Below are positions 49,001 through 63,151 of a stretch of DNA of 64,000 nt, in pieces. The first letter of the stretch is position 1. Each line of letters begins with the position of its first letter. The notes beneath the pieces are model-generated. The model saw only the letters and a list, made by a program, of their open reading frames with translations. It was not told the origin of the DNA and searched no databases. A program made the position numbers and the translations under genes. The DNA comes from Prochilodus magdalenae (taxonomy: Eukaryota > Chordata > Actinopteri > Characiformes > Prochilodontidae): assembly GCA_024036415.1 (NCBI GenBank), contig JAMWET010000727.1, positions 727,001 through 791,000 on the forward strand, in the 5' to 3' direction.

Positions 49001-50845
49001 AGTTTGTCAAAATAATAACTAAGGACTTTTATTTTGAAAAATATCTTTTAGGAAAATGACACAGTACTCCATATTTATATCATGTAAAGCATGTACACTT
49101 TATGAATGTTGATTTAAGCATTCATTAATATGTTATGAAGTGTTTATGTAGGACGTTATGAAGGCACCGACTGACTAACAGCACTATGATACTTGCTTTG
49201 GCATCAACACTTACCAGATAAGACGGAAGTTCTTGAACTTTATTGCACCCCATTTTGCTGCAGTTGAGTACAGTATTCAGGGCATGGGCCATGGTGTACA
49301 CTGCAGCGTATACGGAGAAGGAAAACGTGGGGTTGTCATTGATAATTGCATCTATATTCAAGCTGGTACAGTTGTCGCAAGCTTGGTTACATTTCTCTCC
49401 ATCTGAACCGCCCTCGCAATTCACACACTCATCAGGTGTGTCCCTGAATCGCGACTTGTAGATAAAGTCTCGGAGTCCTGGTATGTTCAGCGTCCTGTCA
49501 GTAACTCCGAAAACCGTCCCGATCTTCTCAATCCCGGGTGCAGTGGCGATTTCATGGTCCATAGACCACGAATCCCCTGCTATCCAAACCTTACCTCCCA
49601 TATTGATCCTTATGGCTGTGTTAATAACGTCACGAGCATAATCTTCCAGTGTAAAAACCACAATGACGTTTATATTCAGTGAGTCTATTCTGTCTAGTAC
49701 TTCTTCATAATTTGTCTCCGTCTCGAGTTCATGAAAATAGGCCAAGCATATGCTGGTACTGCTTATCTGCTTGCGAAACAACTCAAGCCCATTTCGACTG
49801 TACTCATCACCTTGAGCGCCGATAAAAGCCACCCAGTTCCATCCAAAATGCTGGATGATCCGAACGATTACCCTGATTATATCTTTGTTGGTTGGTATTG
49901 TTCTCAAAAAAGACGGATACACCAGTGTGTTACTTAGTCTGGAGCTAGAGGCTGCGTAACTAATCTGTAAAAGAAAAAAAAGAAAAGAAAAGAAATAATA
50001 AATAAACCAACAAAGAAAGGATGCAGACAAAGGATGTTCATACAGCTAAAGTTCAGGTCCCCAGACTGCATGTTTAATTCACTTCCTCAGTGAAAATGAG
50101 TTTAATCTATCATAGAGACTTACCATTGGGACAAGGTCCATCATAAACACAGGTGCCATAGTCAAAGAGTCGGAGCTTGAAGATGGGCCCACGACACCAA
50201 TGACATTATGTGTTTTGTTCTTACGATTCCCTACCAATTTTATACGCCCGTTGATGGAGATGAAATTGAACATGGAAGGAAAGTTGTGAGCAGCATCACA
50301 CACGTCAAAGATCTCATAGCCAAGCGTGATGTTTGGCAGGAGGGTAGAAGAGTTATTGATCTCATCCACAGTAAATTTCATCACCTGCATCATACCATAA
50401 TCCTGCATGGAAAACGGCTCCCTGTAGAGAGAACGGTAAACAAACAGGCTTCATCGGAATTGTTCAAGGAGTGGCTTTTCATGGCCTTAGAATGAACGAC
50501 CAAGCTTAAACAACAGTTGACCTCTAGATCACCTTCATTGCTACAGATGCTAGTGCCTTCTCTGTAATGTGTTTGACAGTGACTATAAGAGCGCCGCATC
50601 TTACAGACACAACAACCAGCAAAACACTGCAGGAGAGGTATATGTACTCACATCAAGCAGTCCAGTGACATAGGAACGCTTCGGACTTCATTATCCTTGG
50701 CTACATGCACCTGAAAAACGCCCCCAATTTTATAGTCTCCGTGTAAGCTAAACTCGGAAGCCTCGCAAATACATCCAGTAAAAAAATGAAAAACTAAACT
50801 GAAGAGGAAGGCTAAGAGAACTCGCTGCGCCACAGCTGTATTCAT
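42162..50845 (-). CDS. tas1r2: type 1 taste receptor (T1R2-like), upstream tandem copy, complete
   Basis: Six exons on the minus strand: 50845-50652, 50421-50124, 49964-49215, 46969-46760, 46575-46455, 43096-42162; 835 aa. Exons 2, 5 and 6 have the same lengths as in the neighbour (298, 121, 935 bp), and every splice phase agrees. [15 protein letters not shown] begins a signal peptide; an ATG nine codons upstream (50872) is less likely. The flytrap domain has [20 protein letters not shown] and the amino-acid-site motif [10 protein letters not shown]. The linker has [13 protein letters not shown] and CASCQEGEW. The seven-helix part has [41 protein letters not shown] and the same [14 protein letters not shown] tail. 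[16 protein letters not shown] points to T1R2. Expected in taste cells as half of a heterodimer. Intron 5 holds a MITE, a SINE and a microsatellite; intron 3 an inverted-repeat element. No disabling change seen. Confidence 0.9.
43155..43398. mobile_element. MITE, family D copy 2, 60 bp upstream of T1R exon 6
   Basis: Contains AAGTATCTCCAAAATGGTAA, CTTTACAGGAGAGGCCAAAA and an end reading CATTTGGACTGTGACGGTAT, matching the ends of the copies at 33424 and 58236. The left terminus is worn. It lies close to the acceptor of the final exon (43097). Confidence 0.6.
44000..44125 (+). repeat. fish retroposon 3'-end fragment
   Basis: CTGCCTTCTGCCCACTGAGC, CGGGATGGGCTCCAGCACCC, then CTTGTGACCCCAGAGAATAC and GCGGTTCAATAATGAATG. 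I recognise this order as the common teleost GGGATAGGCTCCAGCACCCC type of LINE/SINE tail. Confidence 0.55.
45041..45262 (-). mobile_element. tRNA-derived SINE, copy 3
   Basis: On the minus strand it begins GTTGGTGCAGCTTAGTGGAT (decayed box A), has GGAGTTCGAATCC (box B) and the same 3' tail, ending AGCTAAATGCCAGAAATGTA. Inverted relative to copy 1, in T1R intron 5. Confidence 0.85.
45410..45662. mobile_element. palindromic MITE-like element (CATGTTAGTTA type)
   Basis: The left half (ACATTACATGTTGGGTAACT, AACATGAACTAATGCATTA) is matched by an inverted right half (GTTAACTAATGCATTACTGC, ATGTTAGTTAGTGAGTACAT, ending GTAAAGTGTTA). Arms are about 70 bp. Non-coding. Confidence 0.6.
45957..46112. repeat. 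(TATC)n / (CATC)n microsatellite
   Basis: TATC repeats 45957-46083, with a CTAC interruption near 46021-46033, then CATC repeats to 46112. The IYLS-type ORFs over it are artefacts. It lies in T1R intron 5, about 340 bp from exon 5. Confidence 0.97.
47030..48370. other. T1R intron 3, AT-rich part
   Basis: AT-rich intronic DNA. A segment near 47690-47810 (GCCATAACTTTTGCACA, TACTTTTGCACATGAC) resembles a fish repeat also seen near 33268-33290. No gene. Confidence 0.4.
48373..49165. mobile_element. long-inverted-repeat (foldback-like) element in T1R intron 3
   Basis: The left arm, about 48373-48553, and the right arm, about 48998-49165, are inverted copies. The core TATGGAGTACTGTGTCATTT is identical in both, as is TTTACATGATAT; overall match looks near 85 percent over about 135 bp. 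The 445-bp centre and right arm carry an open frame on the minus strand (49010-48621, 129 codons) that is very rich in L, I, F and V. No transposase motif seen. The right arm ends about 50 bp from T1R exon 3. Confidence 0.7.
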
Positions 50846-51284
50846 TGTTGGTATAACAATATGAAAGAGCACTGAGTACAGAGAACTGACTATGACAAGC
50901 AGTTACACAGAGGATGGAAGATAATTTGGACCACATTTACATAATCTAATTTGAATTTTGAAAGCAAATCCATTTGTCATTTTGCATGCGCTTCTTACCT
51001 AAAGTAGTGGTTCGACACCTGGAACCGCCCCTGACACTTCCACTCACACTTGGGTGAAGCTGTATAGCTGAATTTGACTCTGACCAAAGGGATACAAACA
51101 GGTGGGTGCCTGACACTTATTAATGTATATATATACATATATAAAATATATTTTGGGCAGAAATTATATTTCATATTGTGGTTAACACACAAAAGTGACA
51201 GTTAAATAGAGTAAAATCAATAGATCAAGCTAAATGAATGGGCTAAAAATGCTAATCCCATTTCCATTCAACTTCTATGGTGCA

Positions 51285-51545
51285 TAATGTCATGAAAAGA
51301 TTGGGGGAATCCGGAGACATCACTGTGAAGACCGAAAAACCACAAGCAAACGTCTGTAATCTCAAAATATTCAGACCACACTGCAGTAGAACAAACTTTG
51401 AGCACACACCAGTCCGTCACTGGAGATACAATCACTGGTTAAAACTGCTCTATGTTCAGAGGATGTCAACAACATTCGGAAACGCTCCAATTTCTCTGCT
51501 TCTGAGCTCATCTGAAATGGACTGATGCACAGTGAAAGTGTGTAT
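51285..51545 (+). pseudogene. Tc1-like transposase relic
   Basis: GTGCATAATGTCATGAAAAG, ATTGGGGGAATCCGGAGACA, then GAGCTCATCTGAAATGGACT match in order the helix-turn-helix and central parts of Tc1 transposase genes. The first block parallels 53581-53620 of the nearly intact copy. Large internal parts are missing. Confidence 0.55.
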
Positions 51546-51849
51546 GTTGGTCAGAGAACTCAGCCTTTTAATTTTTAATGAAAATATTATCTGGGAATTT
51601 ATGGGTGTTATATTCAGTGGATGAAAAGGATCATCCAGGCTTCAGAAGTGCAGATTTCAAAAGCCAGGGTTTGTCATGATTTGGGGGTATTAGTGGGGGT
51701 AGTGGCTGAACGCGTTTTGCAGACATAGCAATGCCAAGGCATATTCCGTATGTGATACAACAGAATGGCTGCATAATCAAAGAGTCCAGGGGCTAGACTA
51801 CCACGCCTGCTATCCAGAACTATGAAAGAATGACAATGGAGCCCCTGAA

Positions 51850-52560
51850 TGGTCCATCATAAACAGCTGCTTAACTTAATCTGTCCTCAATACCACCAAG
51901 CCAGTACTTATCCTGAGGACAGTGCAGACATCAGCAGCTGCTGACCAGAATCTCTTCCTTTCTCTCTTGTACATCCTGTTCACAATCAGTCGTCTTCCCA
52001 GTCTCACTTCAAACTGGCACAAGCTACATAATGATGATGTGCAAGCTCATCGCACCAAGATTAGCCGAACAGTCAGCGGTACTGAATCTTCTTATCTCTT
52101 AACATAATCACCCGCAAGATCATTGCCTCAGTTCTTGCCAATCTGAGCCTCTTGACTTCTCTTCAGACTCCTATAGTTCCATCATGTCACTCTGCCACGA
52201 TGTACCCGTCCTGTAACTGCCTGGTTTAGATTTGAAACATTGATGCTTGCCTACAAAGCCAAAAATGGACTACCCCCTCCCTACCTCATGGTAATGTTCA
52301 AAACCTGATCTGTAATTAGAGCCCTTCGAGCCTCAAGCATGGCTCAGCATGACCCACCATACCTCAGTGTGGACTCTCAAGACTCTGTCTTGGCACCCGT
52401 GTGGTGGAATGAACTTATCCTTACAGACTGTCCCTGAGAGTCTACTGCACTGTCTTCAAGCGCAGAATGAAGACCCATCACCCAAAGCATTTAAACGGGG
52501 GCTCATCTTGTTTCTATGTCTTGCACATAAACGAAAGAAAACATCTTATCTCTGTTTTGT
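51850..52560 (+). pseudogene. LINE (L2-like) ORF2 C-terminal relic
   Basis: Fragments in several plus frames resemble the end of fish non-LTR retrotransposon polyproteins: a segment reading KAKNGLPPPYL near 52255, then a WWNEL motif (GTGGTGGAATGAACTT, 52401-52416) and RRMKTHHPK-like sequence near 52465. In-frame stops are frequent. No 5' part is present. Confidence 0.5.
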
Positions 52561-53114
52561 GTAGATTTGTATCTGGATATCAGCACTGACTTCTGTTTCT
52601 AGCAGTAGCTTAGCTTAGGTGAATAGCCTGTGGTAAGATGAATGTGGCCACAGCTGTCTGCTTTTGGGTATTACTCAGACAAATGAGAGTAGGACAAGCC
52701 AGTAAGCCAGACAACTGACAGGTCATGGTCAGACAAAGCTAAGCGGCTGACCTCTGTACGAAGAGGAATAACTACGTCTCTGTGGCGTGTGCAAGAGGAG
52801 TTTTAGGATTCTGCATGCCTGCAGATTTCCTTACTGTTCCTCTCGGCTCTATATAAAACATTACACCTCAATAAGATACATTAAGGAACCTTTAAGAGGT
52901 TTTCTAAGGTCATGGTTAAGGTCTTGGGTTAACCCCAACATGACATAGGAAACAGTGGGCTATTTTTATGAATACAAATGCACTTCCTTGTCTAGGCTAG
53001 CCTCAGTATGCTAATTAGCTATCTTAATCATCTAAACTGTTATATGAGTTAAGTCAGTGTGTAGCACATATATTATTTTGGAAGTAACTGTTTCGTCTGG
53101 TTGGGGGCATTGTA

Positions 53115-54712
53115 CAAACCGGATTCCAAATAAGTTGGGACACTAAACAAATTATGAATAAAAACTGAATGCAATGATGTGGAGGTGCCAACATCTAATA
53201 TTTTATTTAGAATAGAACACAAATCACAGATCAAAAGTTTAAACTGAGAGAATGTATCATTTTAAGGGAAAAATATGTTGTTTCAAAATTTCATGGCGTC
53301 AACAAATCCCAAAAAAGTTGGGACAAATAGCAATAAGTGGATGGAAAAAGGAAATTGAGCATATAACGAACAGCTGGAAGACCAATTAACACTAATTAGG
53401 TCAATTGACAACATGACTGGGTATAAAAAGAGCTTCTCAGAGTGTCAGTGTCTCTCTGAAGCCAAGATGGTAAGAGGATCACCAATTCCACCATTGTTGC
53501 GCAGAAAGATAGTGCAGCAATACCAGAATGGTGTTACCCAGCGTAAAATAGCAAAGACTTTTAAGTTATCATCATCAACCGCGCATAACATCATCAAAAG
53601 ATTCAGAGAATCTGGAACAATCGCTGTGCGTAAGGGTCAAGGCCGTAAAACTCTACTGGATGCTCGTGATCTCCGGGCCCTTAAACGTCACTGCACCTCA
53701 AACAGGAATGCCACTGTCAAGGAAATAGCAGTATGGGCTCAGGAATACTTCCAGAAAGCATTGTCAGTGAACACAATCCACCGTGCCATCCGCCGTTGCC
53801 AGCTGAAACTCTACAGTGCAAAAAGGAAGCCATTTCTAAGCAAGCTCCACAAGCTCAGACGTTTGCACTGGGCCAGGGGTCTTTAAAAATGGAGTGTAGC
53901 AAAATGGAAGACTGTTCTGTGGTCAGATGAGTCACGATTTGAAGTTCTTTATGGAACACTGGGACGCCATGTCATCCGGACCAGAGAGGACAAGGATAAC
54001 CCAAGTTGTTATCAACGCTCCGTTCAGAAGCCTGCATCACTGATGGTATGGGGTTGCATGAGTGCTTGTGGCATGGGCAGCTTGCATGTCTGGAAAGGCA
54101 CCATTAATGCAGAGAACTATGTTCAGGTTCTAGAACAACATTTGCTCCCATCTAGACGTCATCTCTTTCAGGGAGGACCCTGCATTTTTCAACAAGATAA
54201 TGCCAGACCACATTCTGCAGCAATCACAACATCATGGCTACGTAGGAGAAGGATCCGGGTACTGAAATGGCCAGCCTGCAGTCCAGATCTTTCACCTATA
54301 GAGAACATTTGGCGCATCATAAAGAGGAAGGTGCGACAAAGAAGGCCCAAGACGATTGAACAGTTAGAGGCCTGTATTAGACATGAATGGGAGAGCATTC
54401 CTATTTCTAAACTTGAGAAACTGGTCTCCTCTGTCCCCAGACGTCTGTTGAGTGTTGTAAGAAGAAGGGGGGGATGCCACACAGTGGTAAAAATGGCCTT
54501 GTCCCAACTTTTTTGGGATTTGTTGACGCCATGAAATTTTGAAACAACATATTTTTCCCATTAAAATGATACATTCTCTCAGTTTAAACTTTTGATCTGT
54601 GATTTGTGTTCTATTCTGAATAAAATATTAGATGTTGGCACCTCCACATCATTGCATTCAGTTTTTATTCACAATTTGTTTATGGTCCCAACTTTTTTGG
54701 AATACGGTTTTG
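53115..54712 (+). mobile_element. Tc1-like DNA transposon, 1.6 kb, nearly complete
   Basis: Inverted repeats of about 210 bp: left 53115-53328 (starts CAAACCGGATTCCAAATAAG), right about 54500-54712. Both are flanked by TA (53113-53114 and 54713-54714). The arms retain the inner copy of CCCAAAAAAGTTGGGACAA, mirroring the outer end, as in long-repeat (IR/DR-type) Tc1 elements such as Sleeping Beauty. They enclose one transposase reading frame in the plus direction. Arm divergence is low, so insertion looks fairly recent. A relic of the same kind lies at 51285-51545. Confidence 0.93.
53467..54534 (+). pseudogene. Tc1-like transposase, one in-frame stop
   Basis: The frame starts at MVRGSPIPPLLRR (53467; an upstream ATG at 53413 is also in frame) and ends at TAA 54534. 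A single TAA at 53884-53886 interrupts it after HWARGL; the frame is unchanged afterwards (KWSVAKWKTVLWSDES...). Seen in order: helix-turn-helix DNA-binding domains (QRKIAKTFKLSSSTAHNIIK; VKEIAVWAQEYFQK), first catalytic Asp in WSDES (53926), second in FQQDNARPH, and Glu in SPDLSPIENIW, with exactly 34 residues between the last two: DD34E. All three catalytic residues are therefore present, but the protein is truncated before them. About 355 codons, slightly longer than the usual 340. Confidence 0.9.
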
Positions 54713-55149
54713 TACTTTTTTGTTGCTAGCTTAACTAGCTAGTTGTCTGAGCAAAGTACCATATTAAAGCAGTGGGAATAGATGAAGAAATCTACTATAT
54801 ATATCCACTTGAATGAAGGAATCATATGACTCTAGGAATGTATGGCTGTTTCCAAATGAGGGTTTTCAGAGCTTGTAGAGCCTTTGGAAGCACAGGGCTG
54901 TTTCTTAGACGGTTCAATGAGAAACTAAAAGGCCATGCAGATTTAGGACCCTAGGCACATATGGACTTTGGAACATAAAGATGTGCCTTTATTCCTAAGT
55001 CATTTTTCAGTCTTCATCTTCACTGGTCAACTGACATTGTATTATATTGCTATTGCATGGCTACTTCCATATAACACTAAGCCAAGAGTTTTCATAAAAA
55101 AAAAAAAAACAGGATATTGCAGCATCAGTAGTTTAATGGCACACTGGCT

Positions 55150-55425
55150 TCAGCCACACCTAGGGTTGCCGCCCGTCCCGTAAAATATGGAATTGTCCTT
55201 TATTTAGCAATTAAATGTTGCATCCCGTATTAAACCAATACGGGACATGATATGTTCCGTATTTCCATAAATGTCCATGAAACACGTGTGTCACACATAC
55301 ATGACTGATCACAATCTCCCCCACAAAAATCCCCCCTGGACTCAAATACGGGGCGCGATTTGTTCCGTATTTCCATAAGTGTCCAATCCCACTCACACGT
55401 GAAAACACCGCCAATGTTAACTACC
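55150..55425. repeat. dispersed fish repeat (CCCGTATTT type)
   Basis: AGGGTTGCCGCCCGTCCCGT, then repeated TACGGGAC / GTTCCGTATTTCCATAA motifs (55229-55265, 55345-55380). I recognise this as a dispersed teleost repeat; class not determined. Confidence 0.45.
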
Positions 55426-55439
55426 CTCAGCTATTTTGC

Positions 55440-55790
55440 TCTAACACTGATCCTTTAAAGCGAGTTCATCTTTTATTCATCTTCAGGCCTGTTTATTATA
55501 ACTGTCTGAGGCTCATTCTGATGAAAACACACCCCACTACAATCACTATACTCATCATTTATACACAGGGTTGGCTGCGTTTTGCTCCCCAGTGTTACCC
55601 ACTGCCATTTTCTCTGGCTGAAGCAGGCTGAGGTCATGGTGAATGATGGGATGCAGTACACCACGAAGATAGCTCCCCCTGTATGCTTGAAACTCCGCGT
55701 ATCTTCAGTGCATGACAGATTTACAGTTTGGTCGCATACTGCATACTTCTTTTACGCAGGTTTAGTATGCAAGTAGTATGCCATTCCAAA
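55440..55790 (-). mobile_element. non-autonomous DNA element, family B copy 3 (truncated)
   Basis: Read on the minus strand it begins AATGGCATACTACTTGCATA and contains GCCAGAGAAAATGGCAG, GGTAACACTGGGGAGCAAAA and GCCAACCCTGTG, parallel to copies 1 and 2. The distal part after AAAAGATGAACTCGCTTTAA is lost. Confidence 0.6.
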
Positions 55791-55814
55791 TCCAGCGGGC
55801 TATAGAATCCTTTG

Positions 55815-57245
55815 GCAGTGGCTCCTGAGGATAATGGATTACAAAAACCTACCCTCTGGTTTGGTGAGCGCAGACGTGTCTATGGTAAGCAAGCTGAACA
55901 CTATGCTCAAGTTGCGGCTGCAGCGCTAACAGCTAAAGACAATAGCAACACAACAACATGTGCAGACTTCATCTGGGGACAGTGCTCCCCTAACCATCAC
56001 GGAAGGAGACGTGAGGAAAGCATTCAAAGGAGTGAAGCAGTAGGACCGGATGGGCTCTTCGGCTGAGTTCATAACTCTGGTATTTACAGACAATTTTAAC
56101 CTCTTCCTGACATTGGGCGTCATTCCAGTGTGTCTCAAACAACCTATCATCATTCCTGTCCCAAAGAAACCTCAGCTAGCCTGCCTCAATGACCTTTACA
56201 TAAGTCATGCTTTGAAAAGGTGGTCAGGGACTTCATCACCTCTTCACTGCCAACACCATGGACACACAGTAGTTTGAATACCACCACAAGCCCTCCACAA
56301 ATGATGCCATGACACATCACAGCATCACCTGGACACTAGGAGGGGTAATTATGCTACAGCGCCGTTTGTTGACTACAGCTCAGCATTTAACACTTATCTC
56401 CTCCAATCTCACCACCACACTGGAAGGTCTGGGACTTCATCCATGTCACCGGATCTCCAACTTCCTAAAAGAAAGACAAGCAGTGCAGGTAGGCAAACAC
56501 GTCCAGGGTTGTGTTCTGAGCACCCTGCTGTACTCACTGTACACACGACTGCAGGGCCACTTCCAGCTCTATCACCATTGTCAAGATTGCTGACGTCAAT
56601 GTTTATCTGATCTCTGACAATGATGAAAGGGCCTACCTGGAGGAGATTAAACACCTGGAGAACTGGTACCAAGATAACAATCTCCCCCTCAACGTCAGCA
56701 AGTCAGACGAGCTGATAGTGGACTGCAGGAAGCTGTGAGCTACCACCCTGTCTGGCTCAATGAGCTACAATGGAAAGAGCAGACAGTTTCAAGTACCTTG
56801 GAGTTCACATGTCGCATGACCGCTCATGGTCTTCTCACTTCAACATGGCAAAAAAGGCTCACCAGTGTCTCTACCATCTCAGACGCCTAACAGAGTTCAG
56901 GCTGCCCTCCAAGGTGCTGCAGAACTTCACCTGCACTATCTAAAGCATCCTCACAGGGAACATCACAGCCTGGTTTCAGAACTGCACAGAGAGGCTCTAC
57001 AGAGGGTGGTGCATTCAATGGAACACTTCATTTGGACAGAGCCTCCTGCCCTCCAGACCATCCACTACAAGCAGTGCTGGACCAAGGCCAGGAAGATTGT
57101 GAAAGACCCCAGCCATCCCAACAATAGGCTCTTTTCTCTGTTGAGGTCAGGGAAGCACTTTTGCTCGCTGAAGGCAAACACAGAGAGGATGAGGAAGAGC
57201 TTCTTCCTGCAGGTCATTCAGGCAGTGAATAAAGGCCACTAGGAC
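55815..57245 (+). pseudogene. L2-like LINE reverse transcriptase relic
   Basis: Shifting plus frames give RT-type segments: EAVGPDGL with SAEFITLVFTDNFN (finger region, 56035-56110), IPVPKKP (56155-56175), an LISDNDERAYLEEI block then LENWYQDNNLPLNVSKS (56610-56705), and a C-terminal ARKIVKDPSHPNNRLFSLLR segment (57085-57150) ending in VNKGH. Where the catalytic (F/Y)ADD box is expected the sequence reads KIADVNVYL, so the second aspartate is gone. Many frameshifts; 5' end and endonuclease missing. Confidence 0.75.
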
Positions 57246-58049
57246 TACCTCACACACACACACTATACATTAGGCTTCAAAAATTCAACCGTTATTAAAC
57301 ACCTTCTGCTCAAGTGCAAAGCATCATGTTCCACATTTTACACACTGCACACCATGTTCAGCTTCTATAATTATGTATATTCAGTTGTATATTTACATTA
57401 ATATACATTTTCTCTAACAATCTTATGTTTATTTATGCTTATTTCATCTTGCTTTTACCGTTATATTATAGTAAGCATTGTTTTATGTGAGTGGGCAGTT
57501 GTCAAAAGATTGCTAGTTGTACAGTGTGATTATGTATGTGACAAATATAATTTTGATTAGATCTGACTGTAAGTTGTCTACACTAAAACAGCCAGACTTA
57601 ACTGCAGTACTGGTACAGCCTTATAACCACAGCAAAACAGCACAGGAGCTAAAAACCCAACATCTCATTGCTGTACAACAGAGGAAAGATTTCAGCGATG
57701 ATGTATTAATTTTTAATCTGCTTGATCTATTGGCTCCTGGATTAGCACTGAATCACCACTTGAGCAGGTGATGACCTTTTTAACGTTTGAAACAATGGCG
57801 CTTCATTTTAGTAACTCACTTCCTTGCTTTAAAATAAGGGGAAATGGCTATGGAGTCATTGTTTACGACGTTCCGCTAAAAAGGCGACATTCCAAAACGA
57901 GTGCACTGGACTGTTTCTGTTCTGCAATATTTGAACAAACTAAAACATGTAACCAAAATCCATTAATGTTTTTATATGTACACATAGTTTAATTAAAGGA
58001 AAAATACATATATTAACAAGGTTTCATGACCACACTTCTCATGAAATGA
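57246..58049. other. intergenic DNA and ndufa7 3' side
   Basis: AT-rich, no gene recognised. A minus-strand ATTAAA (57993-57988) about 57 nt past the ndufa7 stop could be its poly(A) signal. Confidence 0.4.
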
Positions 58050-62692
<4,643 letters not shown>

Positions 62693-62704
62693 AGCTGATG
62701 TCAA

Positions 62705-63089
62705 GGTGAAAAGCCTGCTGTCCGCGGAGGCTGACTCGGGATCAGCTCTGCTTTAACGGCCTGCAAGTAAACAGAACTGATAACCCGTTACAGCTGAACT
62801 CAGATCAGTCAGAGACTCTCGCTGGCGACAAGCTTATAGGCGGAAGCTGAATTTCTTCTCTCTCTCTTAGTGAAGCAGTTCTGAAGGGTGTAGTGAGAGT
62901 GTCGCCCCCTGTCGTCTACAAGCCGTTTCAGCCTAAAATGATACCGGTGGTACAAGCGCTTGTACAGTCACGTCACTCACTATATTTGTATATATAGTAT
63001 GGCTAGTCTTTATTAAATTTTTTTTTTTTTTAGTTATAACTGTAATTATTACTTTGAATGCCTTTCCTACTTCCTACTAGTCAAAATGT

Positions 63090-63151
<62 letters not shown>

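Noticed and set aside
32174..50845. Possibility that these genes are olfactory V2R/OlfC or calcium-sensing receptors
   Set aside because: The six-exon layout is shared, but [17 protein letters not shown] and [13 protein letters not shown] are T1R-type; V2R and CaSR have VKANN/VKATNRE-type and NFNEAK-type motifs there.
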